A stretch of DNA of 64,000 bases from Vibrio fortis (GCF_024347475.1 NZ_AP025489.1:248001-312000), one strand, 5' to 3'; shown: positions 7,829-17,923, counted from the stretch's first letter. Numbers and translations: made by a program. Notes: generated by a model not told the origin, from the letters alone.

Positions 7829-8756
7829 AAAACATAGTTCACTTCCATATGGTAGAGCGATTTGCTATTCGGGCTATCGAAATGGACAGAGCCCTGTAAC
7901 TGGAGCTTATCCAAGCTACGAACAAATCAAAGAAGATTTACTGATTCTTGAACCAAATTGGGACTATCTCCGACTTTATGACAGCAGTACTCATGCTGAG
8001 TTGGTTCTGAAAGTTATTCAGGATGAGAAACTATCTCTACGAGTGCTGTTGGGTAATGATTTAGCGGCAGAGCTTAGTAATCCTAACTGCCCTTGGGAAG
8101 CCCAGTACTCAGTAACGCAATTGGCGGAAAATAAGGCTTACAATATACGAGGATTGTTACGCACTATCGAGCTCTCAAACCGTTTTAGTGACATTGTCGT
8201 GGCAGTCTCTATCGGTAATGAGGCGAGTGTTGATTGGACCGATCACTTGGTTAGTGTGGAAAGTCTTATCGCTTATGCCTTGATTTTGAGAGAGAAGATA
8301 CCTCAGCCAATTACTTTCTGTGAGAATTATGTGCCATGGTGGAATAAACTAGCCCCACTTGTTGAGGTCATCGATTTTATCTCTATTCATACCTATCCTG
8401 TGTGGGAGTATCAAGGTCTTGAAAGTGCTATGGATTACACAGTTAGCAACTATACATCTGTCGCAAGTAAGTACCCTGATAAACCTGTAATAATAACCGA
8501 AGCCGGCTGGGCAACTAAATCTAATGGCCGAGGAATTGACGTTAACAATGCATCTGAAGAACACCAATGTGAGTACCTCCGACAATTGGTTAATTGGGCT
8601 GAAAATGAGCAGGTACTAACGTTTGTATTTGAAGCATTTGATGAGCCTTGGAAAGGATCAGAGCACAGTGATGAACCTGAAAAGCATTGGGGTATTTACT
8701 ATGAGTCCAGAGCTGAAAAACCAGCGATAAAAACAATGCGCTTGGTGAAGGGTTAA
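7821..8756 (+). CDS. GH17 beta-1,3-glucanase-like enzyme B
   Basis: 312 residues from the ATG at 7821 (AGAGGG upstream, overlapping the end of the first GH17 by 8 bases); the GTG at 7779 is less likely. Acid/base E134 is in SIGNEASVDW and nucleophile E227 in IITEAGWATKSNG, followed by VFEAFDEPWKG. It is a diverged paralogue of its neighbour, again without signal peptide. Translational coupling suggests that the two work together on beta-1,3-gluco-oligosaccharides, for example one as exo-enzyme and one as transferase, but this split is inference. Confidence 0.87.
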   Translation: MSKKHSSLPYGRAICYSGYRNGQSPVTGAYPSYEQIKEDLLILEPNWDYLRLYDSSTHAELVLKVIQDEKLSLRVLLGNDLAAELSNPNCPWEAQYSVTQLAENKAYNIRGLLRTIELSNRFSDIVVAVSIGNEASVDWTDHLVSVESLIAYALILREKIPQPITFCENYVPWWNKLAPLVEVIDFISIHTYPVWEYQGLESAMDYTVSNYTSVASKYPDKPVIITEAGWATKSNGRGIDVNNASEEHQCEYLRQLVNWAENEQVLTFVFEAFDEPWKGSEHSDEPEKHWGIYYESRAEKPAIKTMRLVKG

Positions 8757-8796
8757 GAGGGCATAGAAGTAATATTCCTTGTTCAAAATAGCGGGT

Positions 8797-8840
8797 AAAT
8801 AGGGCGGATGTTATTACACCAAAATTCGCCCTATTTAAAT
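8797..8840 (+). terminator. Stem-loop after the GH17 operon
   Basis: AAATAGGGCG and CGCCCTATTT form a 10-bp stem with a 20-base loop and a short T run. Its place 40 bases after the GH17 stop fits a terminator. Confidence 0.6.
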
Positions 8841-8951
8841 TTTCATCGAACCCAAAACATTGAGCAATGAGAGAACCCTGTTAGGGTGGCACTATCGCAG
8901 TTGTACTAAACAGCCATAGCTAGAACTCTCCACATGCAAGATATATCGTAT

Positions 8952-9371
8952 TCACTTCAATGTATGCAATTGCTTATGGTCAAGTCGTTGTTGGAAATTC
9001 AGCAATGATTGAGCGTAATTTCTGATTCTTACCACGTCATATATTGCATTCATATTGAGGTTTTTTACCTCTGAATGAACTTTTACCTCTTCCAACCAAA
9101 ACACATCAAACAACAAATGAAGATCATTAGCTAATACTCTTTCTATAGTGACACTATCTTGTTGCTCATCGTTCAAGACACCCGATATATCAACGATCAT
9201 CACTCTTTGGTTTTGTGGGAAGCGAGAAACTGTCATAAGGTAATCTTCTATTCCACTGACAATATTAATAGTGCATTCTCCCTCTCCGGTATCAAGCACC
9301 TTGTATGGTCTGTCGTTGAGGTAAATAGTTGTTTGGTAATGATTTTCTTCTAAAGATAGATTCGAATTCAT
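8952..9371 (-). CDS. Hypothetical protein of 139 residues
   Basis: An acidic, soluble protein without signal peptide or membrane span. The ATG at 9371 has GAGA 6 bases upstream and is preferred over in-frame starts at 9377 and 9383. Alternating beta and helical segments (TTIYLNDRPYKVLDTG, RVMIVDIS, HLLFDVFWLEEVKVHSEV) are visible but I recognise no family. It stands alone between the GH17 operon and the DUF2860 gene, on the opposite strand to both. Confidence 0.6.
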   Translation of the reverse strand: MNSNLSLEENHYQTTIYLNDRPYKVLDTGEGECTINIVSGIEDYLMTVSRFPQNQRVMIVDISGVLNDEQQDSVTIERVLANDLHLLFDVFWLEEVKVHSEVKNLNMNAIYDVVRIRNYAQSLLNFQQRLDHKQLHTLK

Positions 9372-9582
9372 GGTCATTCTCACAAGTAAATATAGGGTAT
9401 AACCTTATACTTCAAGTGAATCTAATGAATATGAATAAGAGATATTCATGTTTGGTCTTTTTTTGTTCAAATATGAATAACTGTTATCCGTATAAATACT
9501 CTGAAATAAACTTATTATCTCTCTCGTCAAACGGATGAAATGAAAAATAAAGGAATAAATATATTTAAAGAGAGATACAAAC

Positions 9583-10536
9583 ATGAGTAAAAAAAACATT
9601 CTATCAATCGCAATTTTATCTTCCTTTGCAAGTAGTGCATTCGCACTGGATTCTTCACGCTTTAGTGGTGAAATAGCTTTCGCTTCTGGGTATATGTCAA
9701 CGAACTCGAACCTAAGTACAGAAAGTGACGCATTGTTAACAGAGCACACAAAAAAAGGCTCACACAATGGTGATTTTGTGGCAATACCGCTAGGTACCTT
9801 AGCTTATGATCTAGGTTCAGATCGAAATCAACGTATTTACTTGGGTACATCTCGTGATGACTTAGCTGTGGGCGATCTTGCTTTCGAGCTTGGCTATCAG
9901 TATGACATGGAAAGCGGAACTCAAATTGATGTTGCCTACCTCCCAACAGTATTGTCTGGTGAAGTTTGGAAAGACCCATACCTAGAAGGACGCCGTAGTG
10001 AAACCGACATCGACGGCCATGCATACCGTCTAAAAGTGAGTAATATTGCGGGTTCAGGCTTCTTTGTTGATATGGCTTACGCCACAACAGAAGTAGACCA
10101 AGAACGTATTCAGCAATCTGAACTATTACGTGATAGTGATATGTATTATGTGAAAGGCAGTTACTTGACGTACTTCACGCCAGGTATGGGATTGAGCACA
10201 AGCTTCGGCTATTTACATAATGATGCTGATGGTAAAGCAGAAACGTATGACCAATATGAAGTAGAAATGACTTACTTCTTAACTCACAATGCACACACTC
10301 TAGCGCTTACAAGTAGTTATGCATATCGAGACTATGATGGCCACAATTCACTCTACGGAAAATCACGTTCAGACAATCGCCATAAGTTTTTTGCGGCATA
10401 CGAATATGCCAATATTGCTGGGCTTAACAACTGGAATTTAGTTTCTTTTGCAGGTGTTAACTACAACGATTCAAATATAGATTTTTATAAGAGTGAAGAA
10501 TATTTGGCGACAGTAGGTCTTAGTTATAAGTTTTAA
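9583..10536 (+). CDS. DUF2860 outer-membrane beta-barrel protein
   Basis: 317 residues with a cleavable signal peptide (SSFASSAFA-LD, cut near residue 22). The mature part has repeated amphipathic beta strands and ends in aromatic F (VGLSYKF), the outer-membrane insertion signal. The N-terminus FSGEIAFASGYMSTNSNLSTES matches what I know of DUF2860 proteins, common in vibrios and of unknown function. It may be a pore for glycans given the neighbouring GH17 genes, but that is inference. A strong terminator follows. Confidence 0.8.
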   Translation: MSKKNILSIAILSSFASSAFALDSSRFSGEIAFASGYMSTNSNLSTESDALLTEHTKKGSHNGDFVAIPLGTLAYDLGSDRNQRIYLGTSRDDLAVGDLAFELGYQYDMESGTQIDVAYLPTVLSGEVWKDPYLEGRRSETDIDGHAYRLKVSNIAGSGFFVDMAYATTEVDQERIQQSELLRDSDMYYVKGSYLTYFTPGMGLSTSFGYLHNDADGKAETYDQYEVEMTYFLTHNAHTLALTSSYAYRDYDGHNSLYGKSRSDNRHKFFAAYEYANIAGLNNWNLVSFAGVNYNDSNIDFYKSEEYLATVGLSYKF

Positions 10537-10550
10537 ACATTATTATAGTT

Positions 10551-10586
10551 AAAAAGCCTCTATCGGTAATACGATAGAGGCTTTTT
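10551..10586. terminator. Bidirectional rho-independent terminator
   Basis: A 15-bp stem AAAAAGCCTCTATCG / CGATAGAGGCTTTTT with a 6-base loop lies between the converging DUF2860 and LysR genes and serves both strands. Confidence 0.92.
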
Positions 10587-10608
10587 ATCATCTGACTAAA
10601 AAATCTGA

Positions 10609-11544
10609 TTATTGATTTTCTGGCTGAACAATAGAGTTAAAAAAATCTTGTACCGCTTGATGTATATGTTGGTTAAGCGGATAGCCTCTTTTCGATTGTA
10701 AATATCCACCAGAGACGCTCACCGTCTTAATCCGCTCGGGCATTTTTGGCAACGGGTAACACGCAAGCCTTTCATCATGCATAAGAAGATAACTGCTACT
10801 AAATGCCATAGCGTCTGAGTGAACAAGTTTGTCGACCATCACTGGAACACTGTGACTGATCAAAGTAATGCTCGGCTCTACTCCCTGAGCAAGAAATAAC
10901 TCATCGTACATATCATGCTTAGCGATAGTTGAGTCCGACGCGTATTTAACGCGAGGAATAGTTTTCACCTCATCCCAATCCGACGTTCTGCTGAGTATGG
11001 GATGATCTTTTCTGGCAACCAAATTAACAACGATATCTGACAAGTGATGAACATAGATATCTTGAGGAAGTGGGAACAAGGTGTAATGCAACATATAGTC
11101 GATGTCACGATCCAAAAGCTCTTGCAATGAGTTCTGCTGCCAATAAGTAATTTTAAACTTAGCTTTAGGTAACGCTTTGGAGAGTGATTGATACAACCCT
11201 CTGCCGAAAACATCGAGCAATGTTAATTCGACAGCAATAACAACGCTTCCCTCGAACTCTTCAGGGTCGAACTCTTGATAGGCTTCAAGCACTTGGGTAA
11301 ACGGGGTAAGCATGTGTTCTGCTGCTTCTGCCAGCTTCTCTGCCAATTCGGAAGGCTCTACACCATGTGCTTTTCTAATAAAAAGTTGATCGCCAAATGT
11401 TTCTCTAAGCTTTGCCATTCCACGGCTTACGCTGGTTTGAGATATACCTAATTTCTCTGCTGCAACAGACGTATTCCGAGTTTCTACTACCACTTTTAAC
11501 AGCCGTAGTAAGTTCAAATCTAGACTTTCAAGGTTCTTATCCAT
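10609..11544 (-). CDS. LysR-family transcriptional regulator
   Basis: 311 residues. The N-terminal winged helix-turn-helix reads LDLNLLRLLKVVVETRNTSVAAEKLGISQTSVSRGMAKLRETFGDQLF, the classical LysR motif, followed by a periplasmic-binding-protein-like effector domain. Neighbours are the DUF2860 gene (converging) and the MipA/OmpV gene (same strand, separated by a terminator), so no obvious divergent target marks its regulon. Effector unknown. Confidence 0.92.
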   Translation of the reverse strand: MDKNLESLDLNLLRLLKVVVETRNTSVAAEKLGISQTSVSRGMAKLRETFGDQLFIRKAHGVEPSELAEKLAEAAEHMLTPFTQVLEAYQEFDPEEFEGSVVIAVELTLLDVFGRGLYQSLSKALPKAKFKITYWQQNSLQELLDRDIDYMLHYTLFPLPQDIYVHHLSDIVVNLVARKDHPILSRTSDWDEVKTIPRVKYASDSTIAKHDMYDELFLAQGVEPSITLISHSVPVMVDKLVHSDAMAFSSSYLLMHDERLACYPLPKMPERIKTVSVSGGYLQSKRGYPLNQHIHQAVQDFFNSIVQPENQ

Positions 11545-11666
11545 GACGCTTTTCTATCCATTGTCTATGTCGGTCTTGTTTACAACATATCATAAAGTAC
11601 TGTTAGCTTAGTTGTTTATCGAGCTTTTCTCAGCCAAGTTAACGAAAGCAGGCTAAATAACAGGTA

Positions 11667-11693
11667 GAAAAAAACCGCCAGATTGGCGGTTTT
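11667..11693 (-). terminator. Terminator after the MipA/OmpV gene
   Basis: AAAACCGCCA / TGGCGGTTTT stem with a 3-base loop. On the minus strand it is followed by a T run, 16 bases after the stop of the gene at 11709. Confidence 0.9.
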
Positions 11694-11708
11694 AAATAAT
11701 AAACAGAC

Positions 11709-13004
11709 TTAGAAGTGCCACTGTAAGTAGAGTGAGTTATAGTCACTTCCTCCTTTGATTCTTCCAAAAGCAGATGTACTAGTAAAAATACCAGAACGGT
11801 GATGTAAGCTATAACCCAACCACAAATTGCTTAGGGAGTTCTTGTTTAATAAATCTCCCATATTCACATCCGCACTGAAGTCTAAATAGTTCATCAACTT
11901 ACTTGGCTCATAGCCTTTATCATTTAAATTTTTGTTCTCAATGTGGCTAATTTTGGTGCTGTAAGAAATGCCTTCAGCAAAACCTAATCGAGTTCTGACC
12001 GCCCAATCAAACGTGTAGTAAGCCTTAATTGCCAATGCGTATTCGTCGAAAGAACTCTGGGTATCTGAGTTATGATGGTAAACGTAGCCTGGCGTTAAAT
12101 AGAAATCGAGAGGGATACCAAATACTGTGCCTGCTAAAGGGTGTCCATAAAAGATCGACGTCATGGTATTTCTGTCTGGGTCTGTATCGTTATCGAACAT
12201 GAATATCTCAGTTGGACCAGATTGCGTCGCTAGCCCGCTAGCTAAACGAAGATATGCCCCATCGGGCAGTTTTGCTTGCGAAGAACTTATTGAGCTACCA
12301 AACATCGCCAACCCCAAGTAGCCTTCCCATTGAGTATGCGAGTCTATGGTCTGGCTAGAGTAAGTATCGTGGTCAAAAAAGGTAGCGCCAAAGTGACCAA
12401 CCGCATAAAGGTTTTGATAGATCTGGGTACGGCCTTTGACGCCAACCTTGCTATCAACACCGGAACCAATATCATCAATTTGAAGACCATAGTAAGTGTT
12501 ATTAAACCGAGATGATTTCGCTCTCAATGAAGCGTAAAGAGAAGCTTCCCACCTTTTCCCTTCTAACTGGTAATCACCTGTCAGGTTCGAGTACATACGA
12601 CCATCATTGTCGCTGAGTACCTCCAGACTAACGTCGACTTTCGGAGAGTAATGCCATATGGCTTTCGCACCAAAATCGATCTGCGATCCTTGAATCTCGT
12701 TCTGCGCGTATCGCGGGATATCAAAAAAGCGCATTTGAGCAGCCAGTCCAATGCTAAAATCGGGACTTTGAAACAAGTGATAGCCTCCCGATGCGCCATC
12801 GAGATAGAAGTTGTCACCTTTGTAGAATAACAACGGCATCACGTCGTTAACGGTGTTTCCGTCCGTTTTAAAAGGCATAGAGGCGCTTCTGACACCAATC
12901 CCAACTCCCCAGCTTTCTTCTTTCTCAATGGCAGAATACTCAAGTTCACTTGCTATCGATAACGGAACCGTAAAAAGTAGAGGTAATACAAATTTATGCT
13001 TCAT
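11709..13004 (-). CDS. MipA/OmpV-family outer-membrane protein
   Basis: 431 residues, signal peptide (MKHKFVLPLLFTVPLSIAS) and a C-terminal strand ending in aromatic F (YLQWHF). The early block WGVGIGVRSASMPF and MPLLFYKGDNFYLDGASGGYHLF fits the MipA/OmpV barrel family. It is longer than a typical 250-residue OmpV and seems to hold extra strands in the C-terminal half. Function of such proteins is poorly defined (scaffold or pore). It stands alone between terminators. Confidence 0.72.
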   Translation of the reverse strand: MKHKFVLPLLFTVPLSIASELEYSAIEKEESWGVGIGVRSASMPFKTDGNTVNDVMPLLFYKGDNFYLDGASGGYHLFQSPDFSIGLAAQMRFFDIPRYAQNEIQGSQIDFGAKAIWHYSPKVDVSLEVLSDNDGRMYSNLTGDYQLEGKRWEASLYASLRAKSSRFNNTYYGLQIDDIGSGVDSKVGVKGRTQIYQNLYAVGHFGATFFDHDTYSSQTIDSHTQWEGYLGLAMFGSSISSSQAKLPDGAYLRLASGLATQSGPTEIFMFDNDTDPDRNTMTSIFYGHPLAGTVFGIPLDFYLTPGYVYHHNSDTQSSFDEYALAIKAYYTFDWAVRTRLGFAEGISYSTKISHIENKNLNDKGYEPSKLMNYLDFSADVNMGDLLNKNSLSNLWLGYSLHHRSGIFTSTSAFGRIKGGSDYNSLYLQWHF

Positions 13005-13206
13005 CTTTCACTCTTTTCATTTTGCTAGAGTGCAAGAGGCACTCTTTAATTACTCACCCTTCTTAGATGATTACCAATGCCTTGAAACATTGACCCAGAA
13101 TATCCTTTACACAAAGATTCTATTGAAGAGACGCATCAATCGACACGTTTTACAGATATTCATATTTGGTGAAATAGCACGCTTTCGTTAGCCATACGAG
13201 CATGCA

Positions 13207-13232
13207 CAAAAAAGCCCATCAATGATGGGCTT
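13207..13232 (-). terminator. Terminator after the RND operon
   Basis: AAGCCCATC / GATGGGCTT with a 3-base loop; a T run follows on the minus strand. It ends the adaptor-permease unit. Confidence 0.9.
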
Positions 13233-13251
13233 AAGGTGAAATCAAGATGAG

Positions 13252-16200
13252 TTATTGAGCTAAAGCGGCTTTCGGTTTTACTCGGAAGAACAACGCGTAG
13301 TTCAGAGGTATTACCACCAGCGTCAGAACCGTTGCGAATAGAAGACCGAACATAATGGTCACGGCCATACTCTTGAAAAACGGGTCTACCAGCAATGGAG
13401 CGACACCAAGAATGGTCGTTGTTGCACCAAGAATAACAGGTCGTGCTCTGCTCATTGCGGCATCGATAATAGCGTCGTACGCTGCTTTGCCGTTGGTGAC
13501 TTCATTCTCGGCTTGATCAACTAAGACGATTGCATTTTTCACCATCATTCCGACCAAGCTCAAGAAACCTAGCGTCGCCATAAATTCAAATGGCGTTTGG
13601 AAGACGACCAAACCAATAGCGACACCAAGTACTGCTAGAGGAACCGTACACCAGATTACCAATGCCTGACGAATACCATTGAACATGAATACAACTGCCA
13701 ACACCATTGCTGCAAAGCCATATGGAGCAGATATCATTAAGCCTTCATCCGCCTCTTTTGCGTCCTTATATTCACCAAACCACTCGAGTTGGTAACCGAC
13801 AGGTAGAGGCATGTTTTCAATTTTCTCTTTGACTGCATCTAACGCTTCTGAAGTTAATACTCCTGAACGAGGATCTGCCTGAGCCATAATTGTTGGTACG
13901 CGATCGATACGGCGTAACATTGAATCCTGCCACTCCAAATCAACACGGTCGACAAACTGTGCGAGTTGTAAGTACTGACCAGCAGTCGGACTAAATACTT
14001 GTGTATTCTCGATGCTTCGCTCATGCGTACGCTCGCTTTCTGGTGCTCTTACAACAATCGGCACCAAATCACTACCTTCACGGTAAACCCCCACTCGAGA
14101 GCCAATTAACGACTGCTCCAATGCTTGATTCAGCTCTTGCGTTGTCAGACCAAACTGCTGAGCACGATCCGAAGCGTAGACAGGTTTCACAACCGGAACT
14201 TGTTGGCGCCAATCATCTTGAATAGCAACCAATTCTGGTGTCTCTGCCATCAATTGCTTTGCTTGCTCTGCGAGTTGTCTTAACACATTACTGTCTGGAC
14301 CGCTAAACGCCGCTTCAATCTTCTTGCCACCGCCAGGCCCCAACATAAACTTCCACACATTGACCGATGCTTGTTCATATCGCTCATTAAGTTCAATTTG
14401 AAGCACTTCGACAAGCGGCTCAATCACTTTAAAATCATCCACATCCACCAGCATTTGTGCATAGCTTGTGTTTTGAGCTTCAGGTGAGTAAGTCAGCATA
14501 AAACGTAAACCACCAGAGCCAATGAAGGTTGTCGTATTCGTTACTCCCTCTTTTGCTTTGACATCGCGTTCAATTTCTAACATGACACTTTCTGTCGTTA
14601 GAATATCTGTACCTTGAGGAAGAAATACATCAATTACAAACTGTTCTCGTTGAGACTCTGGCATAAAACCTGGCGGAACGTAGCTAAACATCTTTACACC
14701 AGCGAGAAAGACCAAAATAACAATCGCTAATCCTTTCTTCTGGTTGTTTAGCACCCACTCCAATGTTGATTTGTACCAAAGGCTGACTTTGCTCGGCGCT
14801 TTGTCTTGCTTGTCTTTATTTACCTTCAAAAAATCATGACAAAGTAATGGCGTTACAGTGATTGCTAACACCCAACTTAGGAACATCGAATACAAGATGA
14901 CCCAAAATAGAGAGCCTGCGTATTCCCCCATGTTCGATGGAGACAAACCAATGGCGCTAAATGCACAGATACCGACGATAGTTCCGCCTAGCAAAGGCAT
15001 TTTTGTCTCATTAACGATGTCATTAATGACTGATTTTTTATCAGCGTTTGGATTCTTTTGTAATCGAGTTATTACGCCGTCTGTTACTACAATGGCATTA
15101 TCAACCAACATACCGAGCGCAATAATAAGCGCACCAAGTGAGATTCGCTGCATGGCAATGTCGTCGATCAGCATGATGATCAACGTACCCGCTACCGTTA
15201 GCGTCAGCACAAAACCAATGACAATGCCCGTTCTCACTCCCATGAAAAGGAGTAGAACGATGAATACAATGACCACTGCCGCGATTAAGTTGTTAATGAA
15301 GTCAGCTACAGAGTCGCGAACAGAGTCAGATTGAATCGAAATCTCATGAAGTTCAATGCCATGTGGTCGCTGTGCCTCTAACTCCGCAATGCGTGCTTTA
15401 ACAGCATCACCCATCTCAACGACGTTTCCACCTGCAACGTTTGAGATACCTAAGCCAATTGCTCGCTCTCCGTTATAGCGCATTAAAACGGATGATGGCT
15501 CTTCGTAACCACGTGTCACGTTTGCAATATCCTGCAAACGCATCACCGTATTACTGTCACCCAAACCAATTTGTAATGACTTCAATTGTTCAAATGAGCT
15601 GATGCTTGCGCTAGGAATGACTGAAATACGCATACCATCTGTATTTAACGCACCAGCAACGGTCACGACATTTTGCTTTTCTAATACTTGGTAGACTTGT
15701 TGAGCTGACACGCCAAACTGAGCCAAGCGGTCACTTGAGATTTCGACAAAAATCGTTTCTTGCTTCTCTGCAAGCGTTGCTGTCTTAGAAACGCCAGGCA
15801 CTAACACCAACTCTCTGCGCAGCGTGTCCACATAGTCTTGCAACTGCTTATCGGTAAAGCCATCACCAGTCACGGCATAGAACTGCGCATATACATCGGC
15901 AAAGTCGTCATTCACAATGGATGGCGCAGCGCCAGGAGGCAAAGAACGTTGAGCATCACTTACCTTTCTTCTCAACTTATCCCACACCTGTTGTAGCTCA
16001 GCTTCGGTATTGGAAAATTCACGTTTAATTTCAACCGTGACTTCCGACATGCCCTGCTTCGACACAGAGGTGATTTCTTTTACCTCTTGCAAAGATTGCG
16101 CAGCACCTTCAATCACATCCGTCACTTCATCAGCAACCTCTTGAGCCGTAGCCCCCGGATATGGCGTCACAATAACCGATTGGCGAATAACAAACTCAGG

Positions 16201-16311
16201 ATCTTCAAAGCGACCCAACTTCAAGTAGCTGATGTATCCTCCAATAAGCATTAGAGCAACCATCACCCACACACTTGTGCGTTTTGCTATGGTGTATTTC
16301 GCGATATTCAT
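13252..16311 (-). CDS. RND efflux transporter permease
   Basis: 1019 residues, normal length for an inner-membrane RND pump. The first helix (TSVWVMVALMLIGGYISYLKLGRFEDPEF) and the central helix block GALIIALGMLVDNAIVVTDG with acidic proton-relay residues are typical, and a second mirrored set of helices lies near residues 870-1010. It exports drugs or toxic compounds by proton antiport. It begins 1 base after the adaptor stop, so they form one operon. No outer-membrane channel gene is present, so it probably borrows TolC. Confidence 0.95.
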   Translation of the reverse strand: MNIAKYTIAKRTSVWVMVALMLIGGYISYLKLGRFEDPEFVIRQSVIVTPYPGATAQEVADEVTDVIEGAAQSLQEVKEITSVSKQGMSEVTVEIKREFSNTEAELQQVWDKLRRKVSDAQRSLPPGAAPSIVNDDFADVYAQFYAVTGDGFTDKQLQDYVDTLRRELVLVPGVSKTATLAEKQETIFVEISSDRLAQFGVSAQQVYQVLEKQNVVTVAGALNTDGMRISVIPSASISSFEQLKSLQIGLGDSNTVMRLQDIANVTRGYEEPSSVLMRYNGERAIGLGISNVAGGNVVEMGDAVKARIAELEAQRPHGIELHEISIQSDSVRDSVADFINNLIAAVVIVFIVLLLFMGVRTGIVIGFVLTLTVAGTLIIMLIDDIAMQRISLGALIIALGMLVDNAIVVTDGVITRLQKNPNADKKSVINDIVNETKMPLLGGTIVGICAFSAIGLSPSNMGEYAGSLFWVILYSMFLSWVLAITVTPLLCHDFLKVNKDKQDKAPSKVSLWYKSTLEWVLNNQKKGLAIVILVFLAGVKMFSYVPPGFMPESQREQFVIDVFLPQGTDILTTESVMLEIERDVKAKEGVTNTTTFIGSGGLRFMLTYSPEAQNTSYAQMLVDVDDFKVIEPLVEVLQIELNERYEQASVNVWKFMLGPGGGKKIEAAFSGPDSNVLRQLAEQAKQLMAETPELVAIQDDWRQQVPVVKPVYASDRAQQFGLTTQELNQALEQSLIGSRVGVYREGSDLVPIVVRAPESERTHERSIENTQVFSPTAGQYLQLAQFVDRVDLEWQDSMLRRIDRVPTIMAQADPRSGVLTSEALDAVKEKIENMPLPVGYQLEWFGEYKDAKEADEGLMISAPYGFAAMVLAVVFMFNGIRQALVIWCTVPLAVLGVAIGLVVFQTPFEFMATLGFLSLVGMMVKNAIVLVDQAENEVTNGKAAYDAIIDAAMSRARPVILGATTTILGVAPLLVDPFFKSMAVTIMFGLLFATVLTLVVIPLNYALFFRVKPKAALAQ

Positions 16312-16312
16312 C

Positions 16313-17395
16313 TTAGTAAGCCTCCGCTACTTGAGGACGTACAGCGATGCCCTCTTGAAGTTTTTGTGTTCCGGAAACCACGACTTTCTCTCCTAACTGC
16401 AAGTTAGAAACTTGAACACGCTCGCCATTCAAGGAGCCAGTGAAAACCGTTCTCTTACTCAAGGTATTTTGCTCGTCTACCACCCAGACATACTGGTTAC
16501 CCATATTGTCTGGAACCACTGCCGAAAGTGGCACTTGGATCGCTGTTGTCTCGTCCTTCTGCCCACTGGAGTAAACTTGAACGTTCATTCCCGGTAGCAA
16601 GCGACTGCCTTCTGTCGAATCTACAGCAAACGTAACGGCATAAGTGCCTGTTACTGGGTTAGGTTCTGTCTCATACTTTTTTAGTGTTAATGACAACTTT
16701 TCATTCGGCGCAATTGGCGACTGAGCAAAGATTTGCGTTGCTTCAGCATTACGTGTCATGACACTCTCAGGTACGTGAATAGTGACATCAAGTTGAGACA
16801 AGTCATGCAATGACGCGACCACTTCATTGCTCTGTACCAACACATGGTTATCAATAAGAGTACGACTCACAACGCCAGAAAAAGGGGCTCTAAGATTAGT
16901 ATCATCAAGGCGGCGCAATGCTTCTGCATGATGATTTTGCGCTAAGTTAAAACGCAGCGTAAGCTCTTCGAAATGGCTTTTAGAAATCGACTGACGTTGC
17001 TCAAACAGTGCTTTCGCTCGCTGGTATTCAGAACGGGCGTTGGTTAATTCGACTCGTGCAGAGGTCAGTGCAATCTCTGCATCGGCCGAGTCTAGTTTCG
17101 CAATCAGTTGGCCTTCTTTCACTTGATCGCCTTCCTTAACCAGCATATCTACTACACGCCCGCTAGTTCGAAACGACAAATCAGCGCGGCTTGCAGAAGA
17201 AATCGTGCCGCTAAATGATAAGTCAGCGACTTGAGCATTCGACACCACTTCAACAAATACGGGACGAACAACAGGCTTTGACACCTCAACTTCAGCTTCC
17301 GATTTACAACCAGTGAGCAGCACAGAAAATGCCATGGTCATCGCCATTGCTACTGGGCGTAATTTCTGAGCTTTTAAAGTATTCGAGTTTTTCAC
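16313..17395 (-). CDS. RND periplasmic adaptor lipoprotein
   Basis: About 360 residues. I place the start at a GTG (17395) because TGGAG lies 6 bases upstream; the in-frame ATG at 17401 touches that site. The lipobox LLTGC makes it a lipoprotein. A biotinyl-lipoyl half-motif (GRVVDMLVKEGDQVKEGQLIAKLDS), coiled coil and second half (NLRAPFSGVVSRTLID) show a membrane-fusion protein that links the pump to an outer-membrane channel. First gene of the RND operon. Confidence 0.93.
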   Translation of the reverse strand: MKNSNTLKAQKLRPVAMAMTMAFSVLLTGCKSEAEVEVSKPVVRPVFVEVVSNAQVADLSFSGTISSASRADLSFRTSGRVVDMLVKEGDQVKEGQLIAKLDSADAEIALTSARVELTNARSEYQRAKALFEQRQSISKSHFEELTLRFNLAQNHHAEALRRLDDTNLRAPFSGVVSRTLIDNHVLVQSNEVVASLHDLSQLDVTIHVPESVMTRNAEATQIFAQSPIAPNEKLSLTLKKYETEPNPVTGTYAVTFAVDSTEGSRLLPGMNVQVYSSGQKDETTAIQVPLSAVVPDNMGNQYVWVVDEQNTLSKRTVFTGSLNGERVQVSNLQLGEKVVVSGTQKLQEGIAVRPQVAEAY

Positions 17396-17802
17396 AACCA
17401 TCTCCAAATGAATTAATTGATTAGTCACGTGTGGTATCCACGCTGTCCATCCCTATTTGTTTTCCTTCTGCTCAGCAGTGTAACGAGTAGAGAAATTAAC
17501 TCGATGGATAAGAGTTATTCATTTTTGCATTAACAGCTTCTATCTTTTGCTCTTCATCATTCAGGTAAGTAGTAAATTGGCATTCACAAGGAGTGCGGCT
17601 CTGTCGAGGGCTCCTCAAAGACACTTCTGAAACAAGCTGGAAATAAGTGGAGAGAGAAAAATCTTAGATATGACTAAGGGTTGAGATGTTCAGATTTGGA
17701 ACGGTGATGACTAGAGCTCACCAAAATTGAATATCTCCTATTCGTGTCGATCTAGCATCCGTTCAAGCAAACTAGATTCAACACTTCGAACAGGAGAGAA
17801 AG

Positions 17803-17883
17803 ATGAAAGGCTACATACCTGCCCTGATTATATTTTCGAGTTATCTAGTGTTCTTTTTCACCCTGACTCGACACATGGCATAG
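17803..17883 (+). CDS. 26-residue hydrophobic peptide before gltS
   Basis: An ATG with AGGAGAG 5-6 bases upstream opens a 26-codon frame dominated by one hydrophobic span (IPALIIFSSYLVFFFTLT) with a basic end. It stops 40 bases before gltS on the same strand. It could be a small membrane partner of the transporter or a leader ORF. The ribosome site is strong, but no homologue can be claimed. Confidence 0.5.
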   Translation: MKGYIPALIIFSSYLVFFFTLTRHMA

Positions 17884-17923
17884 CAACTAACACATAACAC
17901 TTTACGAATTAGGTTATCGAATC

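Noticed and set aside
12330..12515. Plus-strand ORF inside the MipA/OmpV gene
   Set aside because: Antisense shadow of a clear beta-barrel gene, no independent signals.
14858..15334. 158-codon plus-strand ORF antisense to the RND permease
   Set aside because: Shadow of the transmembrane coding region (Met/Thr/Ser-rich mirror of helices), no ribosome site.
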